From positions 3,419,001 to 3,483,000 of the forward strand of contig NZ_CP130044.1 of NCBI RefSeq assembly GCF_030505395.1: 64,000 bases of DNA. Direction: 5' to 3'. The DNA comes from Asticcacaulis sp. ZE23SCel15 (GTDB taxonomy: Bacteria > Pseudomonadota > Alphaproteobacteria > Caulobacterales > Caulobacteraceae). Positions within the stretch are counted from its first letter, which is position 1, and each line of letters opens with the position of its first letter. Made by a program: the position numbers and the translations under genes. Below, in pieces: positions 17,460-26,502 of the stretch. The notes below the pieces were generated by a model. It ran no database searches and was not told where the DNA came from. It was given only the letters and a program-made list of their open reading frames with translations.

Positions 17460-18791
17460 CTACTGCGTCGGCGTAGAGGTTGGGCCCAGTATTGTATAGC
17501 CGGTCACCTTGGCCGACAGTTCATCGGCCAGCGTCGCCGACAGGTAGCCATCCGCAGGCCTGCTATTGGCGCGTTGCCATTCACGCAGGGCCTTGCGGGT
17601 GCCCACGCCGATCACGCCGTCCGCTATGCCGGGATCGAAACCTTCTTTCAGCAGGGCCTTTTGGGTATTGACGCGCTGCGAGGTTGATAACGGCTGTTCC
17701 TCCGGCCACGGGGTTTTGAGCGCCGGTTTGCCTGCGATACCATCACCCAGCAACCCGACCGCCAGCGCGTAGGCAGTCGAGTTATTATATTTGCGGATCA
17801 CAAAGTGGTTGGGCAGGGCCAGAAACGCCGGACCGGTCGCCCCTGACGGCAGAATCAGGGTGGCGTTTTCCAGCTTTTCACCGTCGGTCCATGCGCCTCC
17901 ATCGGAGCGTACTACGCCCTTTGCGGCCCACCACTCCGGCGTCTGGCTTTCGGTTTCCGACAGATAATAATCAAAGCCTGCCGGTAGAATCACCTCCACC
18001 GCCCATGCCTGACCGGCTTTCCAGCCCGCCTTATTCAGCAAGTTGGCGGCCGAGCCCAGCGCATCGGGATCAGATGTCCAGATATCGACCTTGCCGTCTT
18101 TGTCGGCATCGACGCCCAGCTTGACATAGTTTTCCGGCAGGAACTGCGTCTGGCCCATGGCCCCGGCCCATGAGCCTTTGAGGGTGGCACGGTCAACCTT
18201 ACCGGTTTTGAGAATATCGAGCGCCATCAAAAGCTGGGTCTCGGCCCACGCCCGTCTGCGGCCATCAAAGGCCAAGGTCGCATAGGCGTTGATGACGTCA
18301 AAATCGCCCTGAATGCGGCCCAGATCGCTTTCCATGGTCCAGATACCACCCAAAAGGGCTGCTGGCACACCGTAGGTCGCCTCAATCTCCGGCACATGCG
18401 GCGTGGCGGCCAGTCTGGCGCGCGCGGCCTCAAACCGCGGCGCGGTCACGGCCCCTTTGACATAGGCGCTGATCGGCTTGGAAAACTCCGGCTGCTTGGT
18501 ATCCAGCGCCACCACCCGCTCGGACGGCGCGGTCGTGCTGAGGGCCTCTGTTACAAAAGCGCGATCATAGCCCTTGGCCACCGCCCGATTTATAAAGTCG
18601 TCGCGCCAGTGATAGAATGACGGATAATCGACCTTACCCACGGTCGGCGACGGGCTTGAGGTCGCCGGAGCCGTCACCAGCGGATCAGGCTTTGCGGGCG
18701 TTGGTGACGGCGGATCAATCGGCGTCGGGATCGAGGTCGCCGAGGAACAGGCCGTCAAAAATAACGCCAATGTCAGATAGCGGCCCACCAT
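17460..18791 (-). CDS. Lytic murein transglycosylase (MltB-like) lipoprotein with peptidoglycan-binding domain
   Basis: Cleaves the MurNAc-GlcNAc bond of peptidoglycan with 1,6-anhydro product formation. From ATG 18791 it has 443 residues. A lipobox (FLTACSS, Cys15) anchors it, and a Pro/Ser/Thr-rich linker follows. The SLT_2 domain has the catalytic Glu in GGIWTMESDLGRIQG and the family segments GAMGQTQFLPENY and DIWTSDPDALGSAANLL. The last ~70 residues are a PG_binding_1 domain (FDPGIADGVIGVGTRKALREW). It acts at the inner face of the outer membrane. The gene meets the metallohydrolase gene stop to stop, with no space for a terminator. Confidence 0.93.
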   Translation of the reverse strand: MVGRYLTLALFLTACSSATSIPTPIDPPSPTPAKPDPLVTAPATSSPSPTVGKVDYPSFYHWRDDFINRAVAKGYDRAFVTEALSTTAPSERVVALDTKQPEFSKPISAYVKGAVTAPRFEAARARLAATPHVPEIEATYGVPAALLGGIWTMESDLGRIQGDFDVINAYATLAFDGRRRAWAETQLLMALDILKTGKVDRATLKGSWAGAMGQTQFLPENYVKLGVDADKDGKVDIWTSDPDALGSAANLLNKAGWKAGQAWAVEVILPAGFDYYLSETESQTPEWWAAKGVVRSDGGAWTDGEKLENATLILPSGATGPAFLALPNHFVIRKYNNSTAYALAVGLLGDGIAGKPALKTPWPEEQPLSTSQRVNTQKALLKEGFDPGIADGVIGVGTRKALREWQRANSRPADGYLSATLADELSAKVTGYTILGPTSTPTQ

Positions 18792-18948
18792 GAGAACTCC
18801 CGTAAAGTGTGTTATGATATTGAATTTATCCCAGAATATGATGACATTCCAAGCCTGCAATGTGGCAGAAGGCGGGTCATGCCATAACAAAATCGGCATT
18901 GGCGGTGATTATTTTGATGTTTAGAGCGCGAAATCATTGTGAATCACG

Positions 18949-18977
18949 TTGACTTGATCAGACAGTTCGCCTAATTA
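18949..18977 (+). promoter_or_regulatory. Sigma70-type promoter candidate for rpmJ
   Basis: TTGACT (18949-18954), a 17-base spacer, then TAATTA (18972-18977). It lies about 100 bases before the rpmJ start, on the same strand. The match is good for a housekeeping promoter but untested. Confidence 0.4.
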
Positions 18978-19079
18978 CCCGCCCTCATTCATCGCTGCTA
19001 TGCGGTCTTGCGCGCCCTCTGCGGTGCCGGATTTATGGCAGCATCCGTTCACGCTTTTATAGAAATCAGGTTGGGACCA

Positions 19080-19205
19080 ATGAAAGTCCGTAGCTCGCTC
19101 AAGTCTCTGAAAACCCGCCACCGGGACTGCAAGATTGTGCGCCGCAAGGGCGTAGTCTTTGTCATCAATAAGACCGATCCGCGTTTCAAAGCCAAGCAAG
19201 GCTAA
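19080..19205 (+). CDS. rpmJ: 50S ribosomal protein L36
   Basis: 41 residues, the size of the alphaproteobacterial L36. The sequence [20 protein letters not shown] followed by RRKG and [12 protein letters not shown] is diagnostic. It retains only some of the zinc-ligand positions of the classical 37-residue form (one Cys and one His are visible), as in the zinc-free paralogue type. A GGTTGGGACC sequence precedes the ATG and a strong terminator follows the stop. It is transcribed alone. Confidence 0.96.
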   Translation: MKVRSSLKSLKTRHRDCKIVRRKGVVFVINKTDPRFKAKQG

Positions 19206-19245
19206 TTTCGCGTCAGATCGGCTCTGGCTGATTTGCAGATTTCTA

Positions 19246-19280
19246 AAAGCGCTTAGGGCCAGCCTTAAGCGCTTTTTGTT
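19246..19280 (+). terminator. Rho-independent terminator after rpmJ
   Basis: AAAGCGCTTAGG pairs with CCTTAAGCGCTTT (one bulged base) and the stem runs into TTTTTGTT. It follows the rpmJ stop by about 40 bases. Confidence 0.8.
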
Positions 19281-19289
19281 ATAGCCTTT

Positions 19290-19380
19290 AGCCCCTCGCC
19301 GGGCGGTGGCTCCGCCACCTTGGCCGCCGCCGCAATGGCGGCTTTACCGAAATGATCCTCCCTAATCACTTCGCTCTAAA
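19290..19380. repeat. Dispersed inverted-repeat element E2
   Basis: Inverted relative to E1. Positions 19298-19344 are the exact reverse complement of 11296-11342 (47 of 47 bases). Read on the minus strand it begins TTAGAGCGAAGTGATT, close to TTAGAGCGGAATGATT at the left end of E1, but it lacks the right-hand hairpin of E1. The core itself folds into GGTGGC/GCCACC and GCCGCC/GGCGGC hairpins. It lies between the rpmJ terminator and gapR. Confidence 0.75.
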
Positions 19381-19496
19381 TTCATACACCACCTTATCCA
19401 CAGCAAAAGCCGATCACAAATTCCCCTGCGCATTGAGGGCAGCGAATCGCTCCGGTATGTTTAACGGGAATTTCAGGATCAAAAGGAACCTTCACC

Positions 19497-19772
19497 ATGG
19501 CCGATGACGCCAACTCCATCACGTCGGACGACGTTATCAATGCCGCCGCGCAAGGTAGACTGCGCACGATCATCGAGCGTATCGAGCGCCTCGAAGAAGA
19601 TAAGGCTGTGATCGCTGGTGACCTTAAGGAAGTCTATGCCGAAGCCAAGGGCGAAGGCTTTGACGTCAAGATCCTGCGCAAGGTCGTATCCCTGCGCAAA
19701 AAGGATAAGGCCAAGCGCATGGAGGAAGAAGCCCTGCTTGATCTCTATCTGTCGGCTATCGGCGAAATTTGA
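19497..19772 (+). CDS. gapR: GapR-type nucleoid-associated protein (DUF2312)
   Basis: 91 residues matching the DUF2312 family throughout: an N-terminal variable segment, a coiled-coil dimerisation helix ([21 protein letters not shown]) and the conserved [19 protein letters not shown] region, ending [12 protein letters not shown]. In Caulobacter crescentus GapR is a chromosome-bound protein that encircles overtwisted, AT-rich DNA ahead of forks and polymerases and aids the topoisomerases. The ribosome site AAGGAACC precedes the ATG. It forms a single-gene unit ending at the terminator 19805-19840. Confidence 0.93.
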   Translation: MADDANSITSDDVINAAAQGRLRTIIERIERLEEDKAVIAGDLKEVYAEAKGEGFDVKILRKVVSLRKKDKAKRMEEEALLDLYLSAIGEI

Positions 19773-19804
19773 GGCCAAACCTTATCTGGCTTGATTTTTA
19801 GATC

Positions 19805-19840
19805 AAAAGCCCGCCATCTTCACCGGATGCGGGCTTTTTT
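19805..19840 (+). terminator. Rho-independent terminator after gapR
   Basis: AAAGCCCGC pairs with GCGGGCTTT across CATCTTCACCGGAT and continues into TTTTTT. Strong and correctly placed 33 bases past the stop. Confidence 0.85.
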
Positions 19841-19860
19841 CATGACGATTGAGCGACAGC

Positions 19861-20271
19861 ATGGCGTTTAAATCGAAGACGCCATCAAAGGGTCTGCGCC
19901 AAAAGACACCGCTCAAAGCCAAAGCCGGGTTTAAACCCAAAGCGCCTATGCAGGCTAAAGCCAGCCTTCAATCAACGCCGCCCTCTCCTGCCGATCAGAA
20001 AAAAGCGCTGCAAAAGGCAACCGTGCGTCTGCTTGAAAAAGCCAAACGCGAAGCCGCCGAACAGGGCGTGGATCTGTCCGAATGGGAGGCTGAGTTTATC
20101 GATAGCGTGGCCCAGCGCGTCAAAACCTATGGCCGCGCCTTTGCGGACCCGGATAAGGGTGCAATCGATGGCACCCTGTCGCTGATGCAAGGCCTTAAAC
20201 TCAGGGAAATCCGCAAAAAGGTCAGAACCAAAGCCGCCAAAAATCAGCCCGACCCGCCTGACGAAGAGTAA
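19861..20271 (+). CDS. Basic Lys-rich hypothetical protein
   Basis: 136 residues from ATG 19861; a TTG at 19849 would add four. The first ~50 residues are a Lys/Pro/Ala-rich repetitive tail (KTPSKGLRQKTPLKAKAG, then FKPKAPMQAKASL), like histone H1 or DNA-binding tails. The rest is a predicted helical domain with WEAEFIDSVAQRVKTYGRAF and a basic C-terminus (LREIRKKVRTKAAK). I do not recognise the domain. Placement next to gapR and the basic tail suggest a nucleic-acid partner, but that is inference. Confidence 0.7.
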   Translation: MAFKSKTPSKGLRQKTPLKAKAGFKPKAPMQAKASLQSTPPSPADQKKALQKATVRLLEKAKREAAEQGVDLSEWEAEFIDSVAQRVKTYGRAFADPDKGAIDGTLSLMQGLKLREIRKKVRTKAAKNQPDPPDEE

Positions 20272-20335
20272 TGACAGCGCTAACATTGCCTGTTATCAAA
20301 TCCCTAAACACATAAAAACATCAGGGAAGCGGTAC

Positions 20336-21721
20336 ATGAACACTATGGGGAACACAGGGTCACCCGCCAAAGTCGGACTGTTTGAAAAAATCAGTTATGG
20401 CGCGGGCGATACCGGCTTTAACTTTTACTGGACGACGATTTCCGCGTTTTTGATGATTTTCTATACCGATGTGTTCGGTATTTCGGCCGCCGCCGCGGGC
20501 ACCATGCTGCTGACGACCAAGATTGTTGACGCCATCACCGACCCGATCATGGGCGCCATTGCCGACCGCACCAAGACCAAATGGGGCAAGTTCCGACCCT
20601 ACATATTATGGATGATCATCCCGATGATCGGCGCGGGCGTTCTGACCTTTTCGACGCCCGATCTGGATGAAGGCGGTAAGCTGATCTACGCCTATGCCAC
20701 CTTTACGCTGCTTATGGTCATCTATACCGCCATCAATATCCCCTATAACGCCCTGTCAGGGGTGATGACCCCGGACGGTCAACAACGCTCAACCATCATA
20801 TCGTTCCGGTTTATCGGCGGGTTCTTAGGCGGCACGATCGTCACCTATTTCACCCCGCCCCTGGTCAAATATCTGTCGACCACGTTCGGCGGCGGCGATG
20901 AGACCGTCGGCTGGCAACTGGTCATGGTGGTGTACGGCATTATCGCGGGCCTGTTGTTCCTTAACCTGTTTCTCAACACCCGTGAGCGGGTTGAGCCGTT
21001 GCAGGAAAAAAACGCCTCGCCCTTACGCGATATTCGTGACCTGACCCAGAACGGGCCGTGGGTGGTGCTGTTCTTTTTGGCGTTGATCATCATGGTGACC
21101 ATCACCCTGCGCATGAGCACCTCGGCCTACTATATGAAATATTATATTGAGCGGCCTGACCTGACCGGCGCGTTCCTGACGGTTTACGGGATTGCGCTGG
21201 CGGTGGGGTCGGCCTGCACGCCGATCCTGACCCGGTTTTTCGATAAGAAACATATCCTTATGGTGCTGATGGCGATTGTCGGTGTGCTGTGTGTGGCGTT
21301 CTATTTTGTGCCCAAGGATCAGATCGGCGTTCTGTTTGCCTTGCAAATCCTGATCGGTCTGACCTTGGGGCCAAAGTCGCCGCTGGCCTATTCGATGTAT
21401 GCCGATACCGCCGACTATAACGAATGGAAAACCGGCCGTAGGGCCACGGCCATGACTTTTTCAGCCGCCACCTTTTCACAGAAACTGGGCGGCGCGCTGG
21501 CGTCGTTCGTGATCGGCATTGTGTTTTCAGCGCTGGGTTACGTCGCCAATCAGGCCCAGACCGGCGCGTCGCAATCGGGCATAGTCATGCTGATGACCCT
21601 GGCGCCGGGGGCCGTGGCGCTATTTGCCGCCATTATCACCGGCTTTTACAGCCTGACCAAACAAGACCTGGACACCATTCAGATTGACCTAGCCGAGCGT
21701 AAATTAGCTTCCCATGACTGA
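20336..21721 (+). CDS. Glycoside-pentoside-hexuronide (GPH) family sugar:cation symporter
   Basis: A 461-residue inner-membrane transporter with about 12 helices. It opens with [20 protein letters not shown] and has [20 protein letters not shown] in loop 2-3, the characteristic GPH/MelB-type motif with cation-site Asp residues. The C-terminal half has [20 protein letters not shown], also typical. It should import a di- or oligosaccharide with H+ or Na+. It overlaps the downstream GH94-like gene by 8 bases, so import and intracellular phosphorolysis are translationally linked. Confidence 0.93.
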   Translation: MNTMGNTGSPAKVGLFEKISYGAGDTGFNFYWTTISAFLMIFYTDVFGISAAAAGTMLLTTKIVDAITDPIMGAIADRTKTKWGKFRPYILWMIIPMIGAGVLTFSTPDLDEGGKLIYAYATFTLLMVIYTAINIPYNALSGVMTPDGQQRSTIISFRFIGGFLGGTIVTYFTPPLVKYLSTTFGGGDETVGWQLVMVVYGIIAGLLFLNLFLNTRERVEPLQEKNASPLRDIRDLTQNGPWVVLFFLALIIMVTITLRMSTSAYYMKYYIERPDLTGAFLTVYGIALAVGSACTPILTRFFDKKHILMVLMAIVGVLCVAFYFVPKDQIGVLFALQILIGLTLGPKSPLAYSMYADTADYNEWKTGRRATAMTFSAATFSQKLGGALASFVIGIVFSALGYVANQAQTGASQSGIVMLMTLAPGAVALFAAIITGFYSLTKQDLDTIQIDLAERKLASHD

Positions 21722-24059
21722 CCTAATAATCAATGATGGACAAACCTGCACCCTGACCTCACCGACCGCCCTGCCGCGAGCGTCCGGTTTTTTGTGGAAC
21801 CGCAAGATGATGCTGCACATGAACGCGCGCGGCTTTGCCACGTCGCAGTTCATGCAGCCGGAACCGGCCAAGTACGCCTATGCGCCGAACCTTGAAGCCA
21901 AGACGTTCATGCAGCCGGAGCAACCCTATTATGCTCACCATCCGGGCCGGTTTTTCTACCTTAAGGACGAAGAGACGGGTGAGGTCTTTTCCGCCCCCTA
22001 TGAACCGGTGCGCGTGGTACCGGATAGGTTTGAATTTACGCTATCGGCTCACGATATCACATGGCGCATCGAGCATTTGGGGATTCGGGTCGACATCACC
22101 CTTAACTTGCCGGTCGATGATGTGGTTGAGCTATGGGAAGTGACGGCCACTAACCTCACAAACCGGATGAGGACAATCGGATTTTATCCTTTTTTTACCA
22201 TCGGTTACATGAGCTGGATGAATCAATCTGCGACCTTTGATGCCGGATTGAACGGCATCATCGCCACCTGCGTAACCCCCTACCAAAAGGTTGCGGACTA
22301 TTTCAAAAACAAGGACTTTAAGGACAAGACCTTCTTCTTGAGCGAGCAAACACCCGCCGCATGGGAATGTCGCCGCGAAGCCTTTGAAGGCGAAGGTGGG
22401 TTGCATAATCCGGACGGTTTGCGCGACGGATTGGCCAATGAAGACGCCATCTATGAGACGCCGACGGCGGTCATGAAGTTCGATCTGGCGCTGGAGGACG
22501 GCGCATCGGCCACCCACCGATTTCTGTTCGCCCCGGCCTTTGATGAGGCGGAAATCGCCACCATCAAGGCTCGCTATCTATCGGCACAAGGGTTCGACGA
22601 CGCCCGCCGCGACTACAGCGCCTATATCGCCGCAGGGGCCGGGGTCGTCAAAATCAAAACGCCGGACGCGCACTTTGATCAGTTCGTCAATCACTGGCTG
22701 GCGCGACAAGTCTATTACCACGGCGACGTCAACCGTCTGACCACCGATCCGCAGACGCGCAACTACCTGCAGGACGCGCTCGGCATGGTCTATATCCGGC
22801 CCGAAGCGGCGCGGATTGCGCTGATCACCGCCCTGTCGCAACAGCATGATAATGGCTCCATGCCTGATGGGGTGCTGCTGGTCGAAGGGGCCGAGCTTAA
22901 ATATATCAATCAGGTGCCGCACACCGATCACTGCGTCTGGCTGCCGATCTTGCTGGATGCCTATGTGCGCGAAACCGGCGATTACGGCTTGCTGGATCAG
23001 GTGGTGACCAATGCCGCCACGGGTTTGAGCCTGACAGTCCGCTCGCGCATGACTGCGGCCATGAACTGGCTGCTGACCGCGCGCGATCACCGTGGTTTAA
23101 GCTACATCGCCCAAGGCGACTGGTGTGACCCGATGAATATGGTCGGTTACAAGGGCAAGGGCGTGTCCGGCTGGCTGACCTTGGCCAGCGGCTATGCCCT
23201 GAAACTGTGGGCGCAGATTTGTGACGATGTGGGCGATGAGGCGACGGCCACCACCATGCGCAAAGGCGTCGGTGACCTGAACACCGCCGCCAACACCCAC
23301 CTGTGGGACGGGCAGTGGTACGCGCGCGGCATTACCGATGATGATGTGGTGTTTGGCGTGGCCTCTGATCCGGAAGGCCGCATCTATCTCAATCCGCAGA
23401 CATGGTCGTTCCTGAGCGGGGCCGCCTCACCTGAAAATCAATCATTGATGATACGTGCGGTTACCGAACAGCTTGAAACGCCCTTCGGCGTTGAAATGCT
23501 CGGCCCGCCCTATTCCAAAATGCGCGACGATGTCGGCCGCGTAACCCAGAAATGGATGGGCTCAGCGGAAAATGGCGCGGTCTATAACCACGCCGCCATC
23601 TTCTATATCTACAGCCTGTTTCACATCGGTCAGGCCGATAAGGGCTTTGAATTATTGAGAAAAATGATCACCGGCCCCGATGAAGGTGATTACCTGCAAC
23701 GCGGCCAGATGCCGGTCTTTATCCCGAACTATTATCGCGGGGCCTACCGTCAGCATCCGCGCACGGCGGGGCGTTCAAGCCAGTTGTTCAACACCGGCAC
23801 GGTCGCCTGGGTCTATCACAGCCTGATCGATGGTCTGCTGGGCCTGAGCGGCACAAAGGACGGTTTGCGCCTCAATCCGCAATTACCCGCCCACTGGGAT
23901 GAGATCGAGGTCACGCGCCTGTTTCGCGGGGCGACGTTTAATGTCATCATCCGGCGCGGCGCGGTTAAGGGTGTGACCTGCGACGGCGTGCCCCTGACTG
24001 ATCCGATCATAATCAATATTGACTCAAGCCGCACCTATGCGGTCAGCGTCGTGATTTAG
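21714..24059 (+). CDS. GH94-like glycoside phosphorylase (cellobiose/chitobiose phosphorylase family)
   Basis: A 781-residue cytosolic protein; there is no signal peptide. N-terminal beta-sandwich (~1-280), then an (alpha/alpha)6 barrel. Catalytic-region motif [20 protein letters not shown] begins at residue 468; Asp472 aligns with the general acid of GH94. [28 protein letters not shown] is the usual barrel segment, and NTGTVAW (693-699) matches the phosphate-binding TGT motif. These features predict reversible phosphorolysis to a sugar 1-phosphate, which saves ATP. The substrate is unknown: GPH partners point to a disaccharide such as cellobiose, laminaribiose or a related unit. The stop codon interlocks with that of the Fis-regulator remnant. 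Confidence 0.85.
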   Translation: MTDLIINDGQTCTLTSPTALPRASGFLWNRKMMLHMNARGFATSQFMQPEPAKYAYAPNLEAKTFMQPEQPYYAHHPGRFFYLKDEETGEVFSAPYEPVRVVPDRFEFTLSAHDITWRIEHLGIRVDITLNLPVDDVVELWEVTATNLTNRMRTIGFYPFFTIGYMSWMNQSATFDAGLNGIIATCVTPYQKVADYFKNKDFKDKTFFLSEQTPAAWECRREAFEGEGGLHNPDGLRDGLANEDAIYETPTAVMKFDLALEDGASATHRFLFAPAFDEAEIATIKARYLSAQGFDDARRDYSAYIAAGAGVVKIKTPDAHFDQFVNHWLARQVYYHGDVNRLTTDPQTRNYLQDALGMVYIRPEAARIALITALSQQHDNGSMPDGVLLVEGAELKYINQVPHTDHCVWLPILLDAYVRETGDYGLLDQVVTNAATGLSLTVRSRMTAAMNWLLTARDHRGLSYIAQGDWCDPMNMVGYKGKGVSGWLTLASGYALKLWAQICDDVGDEATATTMRKGVGDLNTAANTHLWDGQWYARGITDDDVVFGVASDPEGRIYLNPQTWSFLSGAASPENQSLMIRAVTEQLETPFGVEMLGPPYSKMRDDVGRVTQKWMGSAENGAVYNHAAIFYIYSLFHIGQADKGFELLRKMITGPDEGDYLQRGQMPVFIPNYYRGAYRQHPRTAGRSSQLFNTGTVAWVYHSLIDGLLGLSGTKDGLRLNPQLPAHWDEIEVTRLFRGATFNVIIRRGAVKGVTCDGVPLTDPIIINIDSSRTYAVSVVI

Positions 24060-24178
24060 ACGTGATCCTGAAGCCGCCGGTAGATGGTTGAGCGGTGGAT
24101 GCCCAAATGGCGGGCGGTCGCGCCGATATTACCTTTGTGGGCCCGCATGGTCGACAGTTCGATGCCGTCAAGACTTTG
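24056..24178 (-). pseudogene. C-terminal remnant of a Fis-type sigma54-dependent activator (AcoR-like)
   Basis: Read on the minus strand this encodes 40 residues ending at TAA (24056-24058): [20 protein letters not shown] then [18 protein letters not shown]. This is a complete Fis-type helix-turn-helix of the kind that closes AcoR-like activators of aldehyde/acetoin dehydrogenase genes. The frame is blocked by a stop at 24179-24181 and nothing upstream encodes the GAF, AAA+ or other domains. So only the tail of the gene survives, joined to the tail of an aldehyde dehydrogenase on the other strand. Confidence 0.85.
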
Positions 24179-24471
24179 TCACGACCTTTAAGACCCTCGA
24201 TGATGCGCTTGAAATCGCCAATGACACGGTGTTTGGCTTAGGGGCTGGCGTGTGGTCGCGCGATATGAATACCGCCTACCGCGCGGGCAGAGGCATCGAA
24301 GCGGGCCGTGTGTGGACCAACTGCTACCACGCCTATCCGGCCCATGCGGCCTTCGGCGGCTATAAGCAATCGGGCATTGGCCGCGAAACCCATAAGATGA
24401 TGCTCGATCACTATCAGCAAACCAAGAACATGCTGGTCTCCTATGCCCCCGGAAAGCTTGGATTCTTTTAG
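24173..24471 (+). pseudogene. C-terminal remnant of an NAD-dependent aldehyde dehydrogenase
   Basis: The plus-strand frame from ~24173 encodes about 98 residues of aldehyde dehydrogenase tail: [20 protein letters not shown], then [39 protein letters not shown] and a last GKLGFF. It matches the class usually paired with AcoR-like regulators (exaC/acetaldehyde dehydrogenase group). The NAD-binding domain and catalytic Cys/Glu are missing. An open frame extends back to ATG 24088 but those residues are antisense to the activator remnant. The product cannot be an active dehydrogenase. Confidence 0.85.
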
Positions 24472-24489
24472 AACCAGACAAACCTTAAT

Positions 24490-24519
24490 GGGGCGACTGA
24501 ACACCGCCCCGCTTTTTTT
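24490..24519 (+). terminator. Rho-independent terminator after the aldehyde dehydrogenase remnant
   Basis: GGGGCG pairs with CGCCCC across a 9-base loop and is followed by GCTTTTTTT. It is presumably the original terminator of the lost dehydrogenase gene. Confidence 0.75.
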
Positions 24520-24613
24520 ATAACCGTAGCGGTAATTGAATTAAGGACAATTTTCGCCATTCCAACGTGCGGCGCGAAACTTACGGTCGATGCCAAAGCC
24601 ATCACAGCTCCCG

Positions 24614-25495
24614 CTATGTCCGGGCCATCTGACGGCGCCTAAGATCCTCAAGGCGGCTATGAAGAGACGACGTATCCCACCGCCGCCCGCCCATGGCGGT
24701 CACTTCGCTGTAGAACTGATCGATCAGCGCGGTCATGGGCAGGTTGGCACCGTTACGACGGCTTTCGTCCAGCGCGATGCCCAGATCCTTGCGTATCCAT
24801 TCTACAGCAAAGCCGAAGTCATATTCACCCGCCGACATGGTTTTCCAGCGGTTTTCCATCTGCCACGAACCCGCCGCTCCTTTGGAGATAGCCTCAAACA
24901 CCAGCCCGTCATCAAGACCGGCCGACTTGGTAAAATGCAGGGCTTCGGCCACCGCCGCCACGGTTCCAGCCAGCGCGATCTGGTTGGCCATCTTGGCGGT
25001 CTGACCGGCACCGGCCTCACCGATGCGAATCATGGCGCGGGCGTAGGATTTAAACACCTCCGAGGCCCGCGCATAGGCCGCCTCAGTGCCGCCGGCCATG
25101 ACCGATAACTGGCCGTTTTCCGCCCCGGCCTGACCGCCCGATACCGGCGCGTCGACAAAATCGATGCCTTTTCCGGCGGCAGTACTCGCCATCTCACGCG
25201 CCAGATGGGCAGAGGTGGTGGTGTGGTCGATGATCAGACTGCCCGACGGCATGATCTCAAGTGCGCGCAGCACCAGATTACGCACATCATCGTCATTGCC
25301 GACACACAGGGCCAGCACGTCCACGCCCGAAACCGCGTCTTCAAAGGCTTCAAAGACAGGGGCCGCATATTTTTCGCTCCAGGTCTGCGCCCGTCCGAAG
25401 GATCGGTTATAGCCCACAACCGTATGACCTGCCGTGATCAGATGACCGGCCATCGGCCCGCCCATGGCGCCTAAGCCTGCGAATAGGATTTTCAT
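24614..25495 (-). CDS. NAD(P)-dependent beta-hydroxyacid dehydrogenase (HIBADH/GLYR family)
   Basis: 293 residues from ATG 25495. Rossmann motif GLGAMGGPM lies at the N-terminus, the substrate loop is DAPVSGGQAGAENG, and the catalytic Lys is in GAGQTAKMANQ. The all-helical C-terminal domain closes the active site. The family oxidises or reduces 3-hydroxyisobutyrate, tartronate semialdehyde and similar C3/C4 beta-hydroxyacids; which one is not visible. It is the last gene of a minus-strand operon after the SBF symporter (2 bases between stop and ATG) and the VanB-like reductase. A paralogue lies at 48039-48911. Confidence 0.92.
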   Translation of the reverse strand: MKILFAGLGAMGGPMAGHLITAGHTVVGYNRSFGRAQTWSEKYAAPVFEAFEDAVSGVDVLALCVGNDDDVRNLVLRALEIMPSGSLIIDHTTTSAHLAREMASTAAGKGIDFVDAPVSGGQAGAENGQLSVMAGGTEAAYARASEVFKSYARAMIRIGEAGAGQTAKMANQIALAGTVAAVAEALHFTKSAGLDDGLVFEAISKGAAGSWQMENRWKTMSAGEYDFGFAVEWIRKDLGIALDESRRNGANLPMTALIDQFYSEVTAMGGRRWDTSSLHSRLEDLRRRQMART

Positions 25496-25497
25496 GG

Positions 25498-26490
25498 TCA
25501 ATTGTCCCCTGTATCTGATTTAGTGTCTGGTGATTTCATTTTTTGGCCAATAACGGCGCAGACGATCAACTGAATCTGGTGGAACAGCATCAGCGGCAAA
25601 ATTACTGGCCCCAGCATGGCCGCCGGAAACAGGGTCGAGGCCATGGGCACGCCTGACGCAAGGCTTTTCTTTGAGCCGCAAAACAGGATGACCACCCGGT
25701 CTTCGCGGGCAAAGCCTAATCGGCCGGATATAAACCACGTCCCCCACAGAACGACTGCCAAAACGACGGCGCACAGTATCAGGACACTGATCAGATCAAC
25801 GGCTGAGACTTTCGACCATAGGCCCTCAACGACCGAAGCCGAAAACGCCGTATAGACCACCAGCAGGATAGATGTGCGATCGACCCGTCCCACCAGCGTC
25901 TTATGCTTGGCGATAAACCCGGCAAGGATCGGCCGCGCCAGATGGCCCAGCACAAACGGCAAAAGCAGTTGCAGAGCGATCTTTTCAATCGCCGCCATCG
26001 ATACGCCCGACGTGGCCCCCATAAACAACCCGACCATCAACGGCGTCAGGAATATCCCCAACACGTTCGACAGCGAGGCGGCGCACACGGCGGCGGCGAC
26101 ATTGCCGCGCGCTATGCCGGTAAAGGCAATCGATGACTGCACCGTGGATGGCAGAAGAGTAAGAAACAGAAACCCGCTCAGGATCATTGGGGCGATAATG
26201 CCGCTAAGGCTTACCTGCATGAAAAGCCCTATCAGCGGAAAGACCACAAAGGTCGTCGCCAGCACCACACCGTGCACGCGCCAGTTAGAAAATCCGGCCA
26301 CAATAGCTTCCCGCGACAGCTTGGCCCCGTGCAGGAAAAACAGCAGCACAATCGCGGCATCGGTGACAATATCAGCCACGACGGCCGCCTGCCCACGCAC
26401 CGGCAGGACGCTGGCCAATACCACCAGCCCCAACATGATCACGATAAACGGATCGATCACCTTGGCGGCGTTTTTGAGTTTATTGATCAT
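25498..26490 (-). CDS. SBF-like (bile acid:sodium symporter type) transporter
   Basis: 330 residues with about ten hydrophobic helices, of the PF13593 SBF_like type and not classical BASS. Typical segments are IVLLFFLHGAKLSREAIVAG, LLPSTVQSSIAFTGIARGNV and FCGSKKSLASGVPMASTLFP, which carry the crossover helices that bind Na+. The family takes up organic anions. Given its two operon neighbours (a dehydrogenase and an oxygenase reductase), it probably imports the carboxylated substrate degraded by this region. The intergenic space to the reductase is 12 bases. Confidence 0.9.
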   Translation of the reverse strand: MINKLKNAAKVIDPFIVIMLGLVVLASVLPVRGQAAVVADIVTDAAIVLLFFLHGAKLSREAIVAGFSNWRVHGVVLATTFVVFPLIGLFMQVSLSGIIAPMILSGFLFLTLLPSTVQSSIAFTGIARGNVAAAVCAASLSNVLGIFLTPLMVGLFMGATSGVSMAAIEKIALQLLLPFVLGHLARPILAGFIAKHKTLVGRVDRTSILLVVYTAFSASVVEGLWSKVSAVDLISVLILCAVVLAVVLWGTWFISGRLGFAREDRVVILFCGSKKSLASGVPMASTLFPAAMLGPVILPLMLFHQIQLIVCAVIGQKMKSPDTKSDTGDN

Positions 26491-26502
26491 CAGTCTATCC
26501 GG

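Noticed and set aside
18922-18945. Third copy of the E1/E2 repeat (TTTAGAGCGCGAAATCATT)
   Set aside because: Only the first few bases resemble the AGAGCGGAATGATT edge, and the 47-base core is missing.
24088-24471. A complete small aldehyde dehydrogenase-like gene starting at ATG 24088
   Set aside because: The first ~28 codons are antisense to the regulator remnant and show no dehydrogenase similarity, and the catalytic residues are absent. It is treated as a fragment.
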